A DNA stretch of 64,000 nt from DAOUKH01 sp034421515 (GTDB lineage: Bacteria; Chloroflexota; Dehalococcoidia; SHYB01). Below the pieces are notes generated by a model, which worked only from the letters and a program-made list of their open reading frames with translations, was not told where the DNA came from and ran no database searches. Positions 17,387-25,372 of this stretch are shown piece after piece (positions within the stretch are counted from its first letter, which is position 1; every line of letters begins with the position of its first letter). A program made the translations under genes and the position numbers. The DNA is taken from positions 1 to 64,000 of the forward strand of contig DAOUKH010000061.1 in NCBI GenBank assembly GCA_034421515.1, in the 5' to 3' direction.

Positions 17387-18130
17387 TTACGCGCCGAGCG
17401 ATTCCTCTTCGTCGAGCTCCGCCTCCGCCCGCGCAAGCTCGTCGGGCGTGATCCCCGCCTGCTCCAGCAGGTCGGGCCGCAGTTGGCGGGTCCGGCGCAG
17501 CGACTGGTTCCGCCGCCACCGGGCGATCCGCCCGTGGTCGCCGCTGAGCAGGACCGGTGGGACACGCATTCCGCGAAACTCCTCGGGGCGTGTGTACTGC
17601 GGATATTGGAGCAAGCCTTCGGCGAACGAGTCGGTTGCCGGCGACCCCGGGTCGCCGAGGACGCCAGGGAGCAGGCGCACCACTGCGTCGATGATGGCCC
17701 ACGCCGCCGGCTCCCCGCCGGTCATCACGAAGTCTCCCAGGCTGATCTCATCGTCGACATGCTGCCGGACGCGCTCATCCACTCCTTCGTAGTGACCGCA
17801 CACCAGCGCGACGTGCGCCTCGTCCGCCAGCTCCGCCGCCAAGGATTGGTCAAACGTCCGGCCCAGCGGGCTCATCAGGACCACCCGCGGCGGGACGTCG
17901 CTCTCGCGGACCGCCTCGATCGCCTCGAACAACGGCTCCGGCTTCATCAGCATGCCGGGCCCGCCGCCGTAGGCGTAGTCGTCGGCGGTGCGGTGACGGT
18001 CGTGGGTGTGGTCGCGGATGTCGCGGACGTCGATGGCGGCGAGTCCGCGCTCGAGCGCCCGCCCCATGATGCTCGACGACAGCGGCGATGCGAACATCTC
18101 GGGGAACAGGGTCAGGATCGTGAAGCGCAC
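17387..18130 (-). CDS. trmD: tRNA (guanine-37-N1)-methyltransferase
   Basis: 247 aa SPOUT enzyme that methylates G37 of tRNAs reading CNN and some other codons, preventing +1 frameshifts. Motifs: RFTILTLFPEMF at the N-terminus, YAYGGGPGMLMKPEP, LVCGHYEGVDERV (trefoil-knot SAM site), ISLGDFVMTGGE and YPQYTRPEEF. The start is GTG 18130, 14 bases past the end of the upstream gene; the longer reading runs into that gene's His-codon tract and is not real protein. Confidence 0.95.
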   Translation of the reverse strand: MRFTILTLFPEMFASPLSSSIMGRALERGLAAIDVRDIRDHTHDRHRTADDYAYGGGPGMLMKPEPLFEAIEAVRESDVPPRVVLMSPLGRTFDQSLAAELADEAHVALVCGHYEGVDERVRQHVDDEISLGDFVMTGGEPAAWAIIDAVVRLLPGVLGDPGSPATDSFAEGLLQYPQYTRPEEFRGMRVPPVLLSGDHGRIARWRRNQSLRRTRQLRPDLLEQAGITPDELARAEAELDEEESLGA

Positions 18131-18143
18131 CGTCGCCGCCGAT

Positions 18144-18692
18144 TCACCGGTGGTGATGGTGACCGTGGTGGTGATGCCCGCCGTCGTGGCCGTGTTTCTC
18201 ATGCGCAGGCGGTGTGTGGTCGGCGCCGCCGCCTTTGAGAATAGCGATCGCGTGCGGGATCACCGGCATCACCAGCTCGAGGTTCTCCGCTACGCCCTTG
18301 GGGCTACCCGGCAGGTTGACGATGAGGGTGTGTCCGCGGACGCCGACCACGGCGCGGCTCAGGATGGCGTGCTGGTTCGCGCGCCACGACTCCAGGCGCA
18401 TCAGCTCCGCGAGACCCGGCACCTCGCGCTCGATCACGTCCCGCGTCGCCTCGGGTGTGACGTCGCGCGGTCCCAGGCCCGTGCCACCGGTGGTGAGGAT
18501 CAGATCGACGCCCTCCGAACTCCACTTCGAGAGCAGGCCGGCGATCTGGTCGCGCTCGTCCGGCACGACCTCGCGGTGCACCACCGCCACCTCCGCCGCC
18601 CGCGCCGCCGTCTCTATGTTGTCTCCGCTCGTGTCCTCACGCGTCCCCTTCGACACGGCGTCGCTGATGGTGAGGATCGCTACGGTGAACAT
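18144..18692 (-). CDS. MogA/MoaB-family molybdopterin biosynthesis protein with His-rich tail
   Basis: 182 aa. The MogA/MoaB fold (about 1-160) adenylates molybdopterin during Mo/W cofactor synthesis. Motifs: VAILTISDAVSKGTREDTSG, LTTGGTGLGPRDVTPEAT (nucleotide/MPT site) and IVNLPGSPKGV. ATG 18692 opens directly with family sequence. After residue 160 the protein ends in an added tail with about a dozen histidines (EKHGHDGGHHHHGHHHHR), a likely metal-holding extension not found in the core family. The cofactor could serve the molybdoenzyme at 5303-7579. It is the first gene of the trmD-rplS-priA run. Confidence 0.9.
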   Translation of the reverse strand: MFTVAILTISDAVSKGTREDTSGDNIETAARAAEVAVVHREVVPDERDQIAGLLSKWSSEGVDLILTTGGTGLGPRDVTPEATRDVIEREVPGLAELMRLESWRANQHAILSRAVVGVRGHTLIVNLPGSPKGVAENLELVMPVIPHAIAILKGGGADHTPPAHEKHGHDGGHHHHGHHHHR

Positions 18693-18767
18693 CCGGCTCT
18701 TCCGGCCGCCCGCCCAGAGTAAAGAACGGGGCGGGCGCGGCGGCGTCATCTTAGCACGCGGTACGGT

Positions 18768-19025
18768 TCACTCTGCCTGTTCGATGCAGTGCCGCAGGAC
18801 CTTCTTCGCGGCGACAAGCGGCACGATCACCAGGAACCATAGCCCGACAGCCTGGCCGGCGCCGACCACGGTCCCGGCGATGAGGAGGTCGGTGCAGTAG
18901 CTGCCGCACTGCGCGAACTCGTCGAGCGCCGTCACGACTTCGAGCAGCGCCCATGCCCACATCGCGCCCGTCCACATCCAGATTGTCCACCTCACCGCAT
19001 CGAGCCATTGCTCCGGCTTACACAT
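18768..19025 (-). CDS. Small two-helix membrane protein, unknown
   Basis: 85 aa from an ATG preceded by a good AGGAGG site. There are two hydrophobic segments, about residues 13-30 (rich in Trp) and 48-72. Between them lie two cysteines (Cys40, Cys44) in QCGSYCTD, which could form a disulfide or bind metal. No family recognised. It sits alone between the His-tailed MogA-type gene and the NADH dehydrogenase fusion, all on the same strand. Confidence 0.6.
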   Translation of the reverse strand: MCKPEQWLDAVRWTIWMWTGAMWAWALLEVVTALDEFAQCGSYCTDLLIAGTVVGAGQAVGLWFLVIVPLVAAKKVLRHCIEQAE

Positions 19026-19085
19026 AGCGCTGTCCTCCTATTCGATCTCCATTGCCTAAGTCATCAAGCACAAGTCGCCATTCCA

Positions 19086-20765
19086 TCATTCCGTCGAATC
19101 GCCGCCGCCGGCCGGCGGGGCCGTCTTCCGTGCCCCGCTCTCGCGCTGCTCGTTGGCGCGGCGGCGGCTCGCGGCGGCGCTTTCGACCATCGCCGCGAAC
19201 TCCGAGGACGAGTTCGCCAGCGCCGTGAAGTCACCCGCGCTCAGGACGAGCAGGTCGACGGGGCCCCGCGCCAGCGCCGAAGCGCTCCGCTGGCGGCGAC
19301 TCATCAGCGACATCTCACCGAAATACTGGCCGGGGCCAAGGACGGCCGTGGCCTCCGGCGAGCCGCCGTGATAGATCTCCACCTCCCCGCTCAACACTAC
19401 GTAGAAGTTGTCGGCGAACTCGCCCTGGCGGAAGATCGTCTGGCCGCTCTCGTAGTGCGACCGCGCCACGGGGCCGCCTCCCATCGCCTCGTACTTCGCG
19501 ATGTCGCGCTTGAAGAAGAGCTCGATGGTCCAATGCAGCATGGCGCGCAGCTTCCGGTCAATGCCCGGCAGTTGGACCAGCCAGAACGTCCGGAAGAGGA
19601 ACCAGGCGAGAAAGCCCTGAAGCTTGAAGCCGAAGATTTCGGCCGCGCCTCGGTACCCTCCCAGGGTGACCATCACGCCGGTGGAGCGGTGCAGGAACGG
19701 CCTCGGCGGCCGCTCCTCGATGGCGGCCAGGATGTTGCGCGCCGCGTGCTGCGCCTGGCGCAGCGCCGACTGGGCGGTGGGAGGGTACTGGCCGCCGTCC
19801 CGCAGGTTTGGGATGGCGCCGGCGTCGCCCACGACCCAGACGTTCTCATAGGCGGGAGCCCGAAGGAACTCGTCGGCCTGCAGCCGCCCGCTGCTGTCCA
19901 GGCCCTTGTCGAAGCACTGCAGGACCGGATTCGGCCCCGCGCCCAAGGCTGAGACCAACGTCCTCGTCGGAATCTGCTCGCCGCCGGCGAGGACCGCGCT
20001 CTCCGCCGTCGCGCTCGCGATCGGCGTGCCGGTCCACACCTCGATGCCGCTGCGCTCCAGAATGCGTTGGCTGAAGGCGGCCAGTTCCTCGCTCAATTCG
20101 GGGAGAATGCGGCCGCTCCGCTGGAGGAGCACGACGCGCACCTCGCGTTCGTCGAGCGTGGGGTAGCTGCGGACCGCCTCGCGCATGTAGTCGTTGATCT
20201 CCGACGCCACCTCGACCCCGGTATAGCCGGCCCCCGCCACCACGAAGGTCAGCAGCTTGCGGCGCTCGGCCGCCGACGATGTCACCTCTGCCTGCTCCAA
20301 AGCGCCGAGGAGATGGCTCCGCAGGGCGAAGGCGTTGGCGATCGTCTTGACCGGGAAGGCATGCTCCGCCATGCCCGGCAGCGAGACGAGGTCCGTCGAG
20401 TTTCCCACGGCCACGAGCAGGTGGTCGTAGGCGATGCGGCGCTCCACGGTCGCTCCGTGGTGCCGGATGTGGACCACACCCTCCGCGGGGTCTACGGAAT
20501 CGATCTCGGCATGGTGGAAGTCGATGCCGGGGAGCAGGCGGCGCAGCGACTTGACGATGTGCGGCGCCTCGATATTCCCCGACACCGCCTCGGGCAGCAT
20601 GGGCTGCACCAGGAAGAAATTGTCGCGGGAGACCAGGGTGACGTCGATCTTGTCCCGGCGGGCCGCCTTCCAGAGTTCCAGCGCGGCGTAGAGCCCGCCG
20701 TAGCCGCCGCCCAGGATCACGACGCGCGGCCGCCTTGTCGGCGCGGAAGCGAGGGGCGTCGTCAT
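19086..20765 (-). CDS. Type II NADH dehydrogenase-like flavoprotein fused to a cyclic-nucleotide-binding domain
   Basis: 559 aa. Residues 1-390 form a two-dinucleotide-fold oxidoreductase of the NDH-2 type: FAD motif GGGYGGLYAALE (19-30), NAD motif VVAGAGYTGVEVASE (about 172) and NVWVVGDAGAIP (about 312). Residues about 365-410 contain an amphipathic, aromatic stretch for membrane contact, as in NDH-2. Residues about 435-520 form a CAP-type domain with PGQYFGEMSL, the usual phosphate-binding cassette. NDH-2 moves electrons from NADH to quinone without pumping protons; the added domain suggests control by a nucleotide or by intramolecular gating. ATG 20765 is well placed. Confidence 0.88.
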   Translation of the reverse strand: MTTPLASAPTRRPRVVILGGGYGGLYAALELWKAARRDKIDVTLVSRDNFFLVQPMLPEAVSGNIEAPHIVKSLRRLLPGIDFHHAEIDSVDPAEGVVHIRHHGATVERRIAYDHLLVAVGNSTDLVSLPGMAEHAFPVKTIANAFALRSHLLGALEQAEVTSSAAERRKLLTFVVAGAGYTGVEVASEINDYMREAVRSYPTLDEREVRVVLLQRSGRILPELSEELAAFSQRILERSGIEVWTGTPIASATAESAVLAGGEQIPTRTLVSALGAGPNPVLQCFDKGLDSSGRLQADEFLRAPAYENVWVVGDAGAIPNLRDGGQYPPTAQSALRQAQHAARNILAAIEERPPRPFLHRSTGVMVTLGGYRGAAEIFGFKLQGFLAWFLFRTFWLVQLPGIDRKLRAMLHWTIELFFKRDIAKYEAMGGGPVARSHYESGQTIFRQGEFADNFYVVLSGEVEIYHGGSPEATAVLGPGQYFGEMSLMSRRQRSASALARGPVDLLVLSAGDFTALANSSSEFAAMVESAAASRRRANEQRESGARKTAPPAGGGDSTE

Positions 20766-20971
20766 GGCCCTACTCTCTGCGTGTTGCCGCGGAGCAGGAG
20801 TGCATGCCGGGGATGGTCGTCGCGGAGGAACCGGCAGCGCGGATGCGCGCCGCGACCAATGGCGGCAGGGCCTCCGAGTAGCCCTTCGCTCATGCCGTCC
20901 TCCGCGCCGGGCCTCGGCGGAACCTTACCACACAGCCGCTCCGCCGTGGCTCGCGTTGTTGAGACTCGCCT

Positions 20972-21286
20972 TTAGGAGAGGAAGACGCGCACGTCCGCGT
21001 GCGTGAAGTGAAGCTCGAGGACTCCGGAACGCTCGTGCTCCACCGATTCCCGGTAGGCGTCGAGCGTGATGGCGCAGGGTGCGCCGTCGGGGCCGGACTC
21101 CTTCACGTGAGGGCAGTCCAGCTGCATTTGCGCCAGGGGGCAGAGATGGTCGGCGGTCGGCGCGTCCCAGTAGCCCACTACTTGCATGGGGTGAAAGAGC
21201 TCCTCCGCCGCGTTCCGCAGGTCGGCGACGATTTCGGAAGCGCGGTAGCTCACCGACTGCGGGATCGAAATCTCGATGAGTTCCAC
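20972..21286 (-). CDS. Hypothetical protein
   Basis: 104 aa from a GTG start. Not recognised. The protein is soluble and mildly acidic with Cys-containing segments (HLCPLAQMQLDCPHVKES), no signal peptide and no membrane segment. Its start codon abuts the stop of the small gene upstream, so the two are translated together. Confidence 0.55.
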   Translation of the reverse strand: MELIEISIPQSVSYRASEIVADLRNAAEELFHPMQVVGYWDAPTADHLCPLAQMQLDCPHVKESGPDGAPCAITLDAYRESVEHERSGVLELHFTHADVRVFLS

Positions 21287-21466
21287 TTACGGGTGCTCCT
21301 CGTCCACTGAGCGCAGGAACTCGAGGTCTTCCTCCTGGAGCATCCCGCGCCGCATGCGGTCGTCGATCTCCATGACCGTGCGGACCTGCCGGCTGGGAAG
21401 CCGGTGGATGCGTCGCATGACGCCGCTGAGCCGCCGTGTGAGCTCGGCGCGTTCCGTTTCGTCCAC
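21287..21466 (-). CDS. Small charged hypothetical protein
   Basis: About 59 aa if it starts at GTG 21466, which has an AGGGGAG site upstream. A TTG at 21550 would give 87 aa, but a TACACT -10-like box lies inside that extension, which argues against it. The sequence is highly charged and probably helical (ETERAELTRRLSGVMRRI ... LEFLRSVDEEHP). No family recognised. The stop is directly adjacent to the start of the next gene (21286). Confidence 0.45.
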   Translation of the reverse strand: MDETERAELTRRLSGVMRRIHRLPSRQVRTVMEIDDRMRRGMLQEEDLEFLRSVDEEHP

Positions 21467-21558
21467 TTGGCGATGAACTCCCCTGCTCGCGTTTTCGTTG
21501 ACCGCCCGCTCTCTCGATTGAGTGTAGGGCGCGGGTGAGCGCCCTCGCAACGAACGCT

Positions 21559-22674
21559 TTAATTCTCCATCCTGTCGACAGAGCTTGAGGCGTTGGCCTC
21601 CTGCCCCCGCCGACCCATCACCATGCGCCCGGCGAGCAAGAGCAGCGTCATGCCGATCAAAGGAAAGACGAAGGCCGCCATCGCGAGGCTGAATGGGCCC
21701 ACCGCGTCGTGGTCTGAGGCGCGGAGGACCACATAAATCATGAAAGCGAGGAAGTAACCGACGAAGAGCGATCCCTCCCAGCGGTCGATCCGGTAGCCGC
21801 TGAGGAAGACCGGGAAGCAGGCCACGGCGGCGGCAAGCATCACGGGAATGTCGAAGTGGATCGCCGAGGGCTCGACGGCAAGGCCGCCGCCGGCGAGCGC
21901 CGATGACCCTGCCACTGCGAGGATGTTGAAGATGTTGCTGCCCACCACGTTGCCCACCGCGATGTCGCGCTGCCCCTTTATCGCCGCCACGATCGAGGTC
22001 ACGAGCTCCGGGAGCGACGTGCCGATGGCGACGACGGTAAGCCCGATCACCATCTCACTGACGCCGATCTCCGCCGCGACGTTCGACGCGCCGTCTACAA
22101 GCCGGTTCGCGCCGAACGCGAGGATGACGCCCCCGCCTGCGGTGATGACGGCGTCCCTCGCCAGCCCGAGCGGAGTCCGCCGTACCTCCGGCGTCTCCGG
22201 CGCATCGGCCGATTCGGGCTGAGGGAAGAATCGCCGCCGCGCGAAGAGAAAGACGACATAGACGAGGAAGGCCGCCACCAGCACCGCGCCCTCGACCCGT
22301 CCGATGCGCTCGTTGAGCGCCATGAGCAGCAGCACGATCGAGACGCCGATCATGATTGGCACGTCCAAACGCACCAAGCGGCTGGCGACGACAAGCGGGG
22401 CCACCGCGGCGCTCAGCCCCAAGACGGCGAGCACGTTGATGATGTTGCTGCCCACCACGTTGCCGAGGGCGATCCCCGGCGCACCCTCGAACGCCGCGCT
22501 GACGCCGACGACGAGTTCCGGCGCTCCCGTCCCGAACGAGACGATGGTGAGGCCGATGATGATGGGCGGGACGTTGAAGGCGGCGGCGAGCCGGGACGCC
22601 CCCCGGATGAGCATCTCGGCCCCCAGAATGAGGAGCACGAGGCCGGCGGCGATCCAAACGGCGTCGAGGATCAT
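21559..22674 (-). CDS. Calcium/sodium antiporter (CaCA family, YrbG-like)
   Basis: 371 aa with about ten membrane helices in two inverted halves. Each half carries the CaCA alpha-repeat: SFGTGAPELVVGVSAAF with NVVGSNIINVLAV in the first, and IGTSLPELVTSIVAA with NVVGSNIFNILAV in the second. These acidic and Asn/Ser residues bind the exchanged cations. A soluble linker with Arg and Pro (about 150-175) joins the halves, as in YrbG. It exports Ca2+ in exchange for Na+ or H+ across the cytoplasmic membrane. Confidence 0.93.
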   Translation of the reverse strand: MILDAVWIAAGLVLLILGAEMLIRGASRLAAAFNVPPIIIGLTIVSFGTGAPELVVGVSAAFEGAPGIALGNVVGSNIINVLAVLGLSAAVAPLVVASRLVRLDVPIMIGVSIVLLLMALNERIGRVEGAVLVAAFLVYVVFLFARRRFFPQPESADAPETPEVRRTPLGLARDAVITAGGGVILAFGANRLVDGASNVAAEIGVSEMVIGLTVVAIGTSLPELVTSIVAAIKGQRDIAVGNVVGSNIFNILAVAGSSALAGGGLAVEPSAIHFDIPVMLAAAVACFPVFLSGYRIDRWEGSLFVGYFLAFMIYVVLRASDHDAVGPFSLAMAAFVFPLIGMTLLLLAGRMVMGRRGQEANASSSVDRMEN

Positions 22675-22719
22675 GACGCCGGCGCCCGGGTGGAGCGGTG
22701 GGCGTGAAACATCGGCTCG

Positions 22720-23502
22720 TTATTCGCCCTTGAACGTGGGGGGCCGCTTCTCAAGGAAGGCGGCGAGGCCTTCCTTGCCGTCCTCGGTAGCCAGCAGCCG
22801 GAGCATGCCGCGGAGGTCGTCGAGCACCGCATCCGAGAGCTGTTGCTTCGCGCCCTCGACGACCCGCGACTTGATCTCGGCCACGGCGAGCGGCGCCTTC
22901 TCGGCTATCTTCGCCGCCGTCTCGACCGCTCTACCCATGAGGTCTTGGGCCGGGACGACTTCATTGACCAGGCCCCACGCCAATGCGTCTTGGGCCCCGA
23001 GCATATCGCCGGTGAGCAGCAGGGGCTGGGCGCGCGTCTTCCCGATGAGCCTCGTCAGGCGCTGCGTGCCGCCCCAGCCGGGCGTGATGCCGAGGTTGAT
23101 CTCGGGCTGTCCGAATCGGGCGTGTTCCGCCGCGACCCTGATGTCGCAGGCCATGGCCAGCTCCGCGCCGCCGCCCAGGCAGAAGCCGTTGATCGCCGCG
23201 ATCACCGCCTTGGGAAATGAGTCGATGCGGTCGAAGAGACGCGCTGCCTGAAAGAGAGGATGGTCGTCGTCTATCTCCTCGACCCGCGAGAGCAGCTTGA
23301 TGTCGGCCCCCGCGCAGAACATCTTCTCTCCCGCACCGGTTATCACGACTGCCCCCACTCCGCGGTCCTTCTCCACGGAGTCGAGCGCGGCAGACAAGCC
23401 CGCGATGACGTCGAGACCCATCGAGTTGGCGGGCGGATTGTCGATGGTGAGGACGGTCACGGCCCCGTCTCGCGTCGCGGATACGGCGGTCTGTTCCGGC
23501 AT
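22720..23502 (-). CDS. Enoyl-CoA hydratase/isomerase family protein
   Basis: 260 aa crotonase, likely a true hydratase in fatty-acid or CoA-thioester breakdown. The oxyanion-hole segments CAGADIKLL (63-71) and GFCLGGGAELAMACD are present. Both catalytic glutamates of the rat enzyme are kept, as Glu114 (GGGAEL) and Glu134 (FGQPEINLG). The C-terminus ends FLEKRPPTFKGE, typical for the family. No partner acyl-CoA dehydrogenase is next to it. Confidence 0.92.
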   Translation of the reverse strand: MPEQTAVSATRDGAVTVLTIDNPPANSMGLDVIAGLSAALDSVEKDRGVGAVVITGAGEKMFCAGADIKLLSRVEEIDDDHPLFQAARLFDRIDSFPKAVIAAINGFCLGGGAELAMACDIRVAAEHARFGQPEINLGITPGWGGTQRLTRLIGKTRAQPLLLTGDMLGAQDALAWGLVNEVVPAQDLMGRAVETAAKIAEKAPLAVAEIKSRVVEGAKQQLSDAVLDDLRGMLRLLATEDGKEGLAAFLEKRPPTFKGE

Positions 23503-23599
23503 GGAGAAGCTCCTCGGGAGGTGTCGCGCCCCTTGCCTGCTGCGCCCAGGTTCGCCGCTCTAGTGTAGCCTAGCGTGCCTCGTCGGGGCGTACCCACGC

Positions 23600-23629
23600 T
23601 TGAGGAAGCGCGCTCCGGTGCGGTATACT
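23600..23629 (+). promoter_or_regulatory. Promoter of the 5S rRNA gene
   Basis: TTGAGG (23600-23605), an 18-bp spacer and TATACT (23624-23629). The 5S 5' end lies 6 bases past the -10, as expected if transcription starts at the mature or near-mature end. Confidence 0.75.
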
Positions 23630-23634
23630 TGACG

Positions 23635-23755
23635 CCTCTGGTGGCCAGAGCGGTGTGGACCCACCCGTTCCCATCCCGAACACGGAAGTGAAACGCACCA
23701 GCGCAGACGATACTCGAGGGGGAACCCTCCGTGGAAAATATGCCGCCGCCAGGGG
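23635..23755 (+). rRNA. rrf: 5S ribosomal RNA
   Basis: Contains the universal 5S core (CCCATCCCGAACACGGAAGT at about 23672-23691) and helix I formed by CCTCTGGTGG (23635-23644) with CCGCCAGGGG (23746-23755), ten pairs including two G-U. It has its own promoter just upstream and a terminator just downstream, and no 16S, 23S or tRNA gene adjoins it. Confidence 0.95.
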
Positions 23756-23762
23756 TTTTCTC

Positions 23763-23796
23763 AAGGGCCTGACTCCACAGTCAGGCCCTTTGGTTT
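23763..23796 (+). terminator. Rho-independent terminator of the 5S gene
   Basis: Perfect 12-bp stem AAGGGCCTGACT / AGTCAGGCCCTT (23763-23774 with 23779-23790), 4-base loop, followed by TGGTTT. Confidence 0.88.
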
Positions 23797-23865
23797 AAGC
23801 CGTTCGGCCGGTGCCGGCCAAACCCCGCCGATCCGGGCCTACGGGAGTCGACAGGTTCGCAGACC

Positions 23866-23895
23866 TTTACAGCCCCAGAAGCCCATCCTTATAAT
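23866..23895 (+). promoter_or_regulatory. Promoter of the S1-domain protein gene
   Basis: TTTACA (23866-23871), 18-bp spacer, TATAAT (23890-23895). It lies 35 bases before the GTG start and downstream of the 5S terminator. Confidence 0.75.
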
Positions 23896-23930
23896 GCCCC
23901 GTAACCCAGCTACCCAGGCAGAGTGAACTT

Positions 23931-25319
23931 GTGACCCAGCAGTCCGGCGAATTCGATATGGACCAACTGCTCGATGAGGCCGAGCAGGGGTACCAAAACC
24001 TCTATCGCGGCCAAGTCGTCGACGGGGTCATCATGAAGGTTGACAAGGACGGCGTCCTCGTCAACGTCGGACAGAAGACCGAGGGCGTCGTTCCCTCCCG
24101 CGAGATGCGGACCCTGACGCCTGCCGACGTAGAAGAACTAAAGGAAGGCGACCCCATCGTCGTCGCCGTCGTCCGGCCCGAGACCGACGAGGGCCAGGCG
24201 GTCCTTTCCCTGGACCGCGCGCGGGGTGAGATGGGCTGGCGCGTCCTCCTTCAGCATGCCCAGGACGGGACCGTGATCGAGACGCCGGTCACCGGCTTCA
24301 ATAAGGGCGGCGCCGTGGTCAACGCCGAGGGCGTCCAGGGCTTCGTGCCCCTCTCTCAGCTCACCGCCGTGGGACGTCCCCGTGGCGACGGGGCCCAGAA
24401 CGAGGCCCTCGAAGCGCTCGTCGGCACGACCCTGAAGGTCAAGGTGATCGAAGTCAATCGCCGCCGCAATCGAGCGATTCTCTCCGAGCGCGCCGCGACA
24501 CAGGAGTTCCGCGCCGCCGGCAAGGCAAAGCTGCTCGCCGAGCTTCAAGAGGGTGAATTGAGGCGCGGAGTGGTCAGCGGCACCACCAACTTCGGCGCCT
24601 TTGTCGATCTCGGCGGCGCCGACGGCCTCATCCACATCTCAGAGCTCTCGTGGCAGCCCGTGCGCCGGCCCGAGGACATCGTCAACGTCGGCGATGAGGT
24701 CGAGGTCAAGGTGGTACGGGTCGACCAGGAGGCTCAGCGCATCGCCCTAAGCCTGAAGCAGACCAAGCCCGAACCGTGGGCGGAGGTGCCCTACCGGTAC
24801 CACGAGGGCCAGATCGTCCCCGCGACGGTGACCAAGCTCGCGACCTTCGGCGCCTTTGCCCGCATCGAGGACGGCGTCGAGGGGCTTATCCATATCTCTG
24901 AGCTGGCAGACCGCATGATCCAACATCCCCGCGAGGTTGTAACCGAAGGCAAGGACGTGATGGTCAAGATCGTTCGGGTCGATCCCGTCCGCAGGCGCAT
25001 CGGTCTGAGCCTCAAACAGGTCGACGCGGATGGAGAGGAGAGCCCTGCCCCAGAGCCGCGTCAGACTTCGCCGGAACCGCGGTCCGCTCCGGCTGAGCAG
25101 CGGTTCAGCGCCGGGGAGGCGGAGCATCGAGTCGAGCGCCCGGCGCTCGACTCCGCGCTCGCCGCCCAGTTGGCTGAGGCGGTCTCGGCTGGCGAAGAAG
25201 CAGCCGGGGAGGTTGGGCCGGACGAGCAATCTGATGATACGATGAATGAGTCCGCTGGCGAGACCGCCGCCGCTCCGACCGAGGAGGAAACGGAGCGAGT
25301 CACGGGCGAGACCGCCTAG
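23931..25319 (+). CDS. rpsA: S1 RNA-binding-domain protein (ribosomal protein S1 type)
   Basis: 462 aa from GTG 23931. Four S1 (OB-fold) repeats in about residues 23-90, 107-180, 200-268 and 285-355. The last two are the best conserved, each with NFGAFVDLGGADGLIHISEL or TFGAFARIEDGVEGLIHISEL-like cores and a closing IALSLKQ. Four-repeat proteins act as the ribosomal protein S1 of many Gram-positive-type bacteria, helping mRNA bind to the 30S subunit. Residues 356-462 form an acidic, Glu/Ala/Pro-rich disordered tail. Confidence 0.88.
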   Translation: MTQQSGEFDMDQLLDEAEQGYQNLYRGQVVDGVIMKVDKDGVLVNVGQKTEGVVPSREMRTLTPADVEELKEGDPIVVAVVRPETDEGQAVLSLDRARGEMGWRVLLQHAQDGTVIETPVTGFNKGGAVVNAEGVQGFVPLSQLTAVGRPRGDGAQNEALEALVGTTLKVKVIEVNRRRNRAILSERAATQEFRAAGKAKLLAELQEGELRRGVVSGTTNFGAFVDLGGADGLIHISELSWQPVRRPEDIVNVGDEVEVKVVRVDQEAQRIALSLKQTKPEPWAEVPYRYHEGQIVPATVTKLATFGAFARIEDGVEGLIHISELADRMIQHPREVVTEGKDVMVKIVRVDPVRRRIGLSLKQVDADGEESPAPEPRQTSPEPRSAPAEQRFSAGEAEHRVERPALDSALAAQLAEAVSAGEEAAGEVGPDEQSDDTMNESAGETAAAPTEEETERVTGETA

Positions 25320-25372
25320 GACCCACGGAGTGCTGAGTCTGTTAAGCAACCCGCTCACACGGAGCAACGCCT

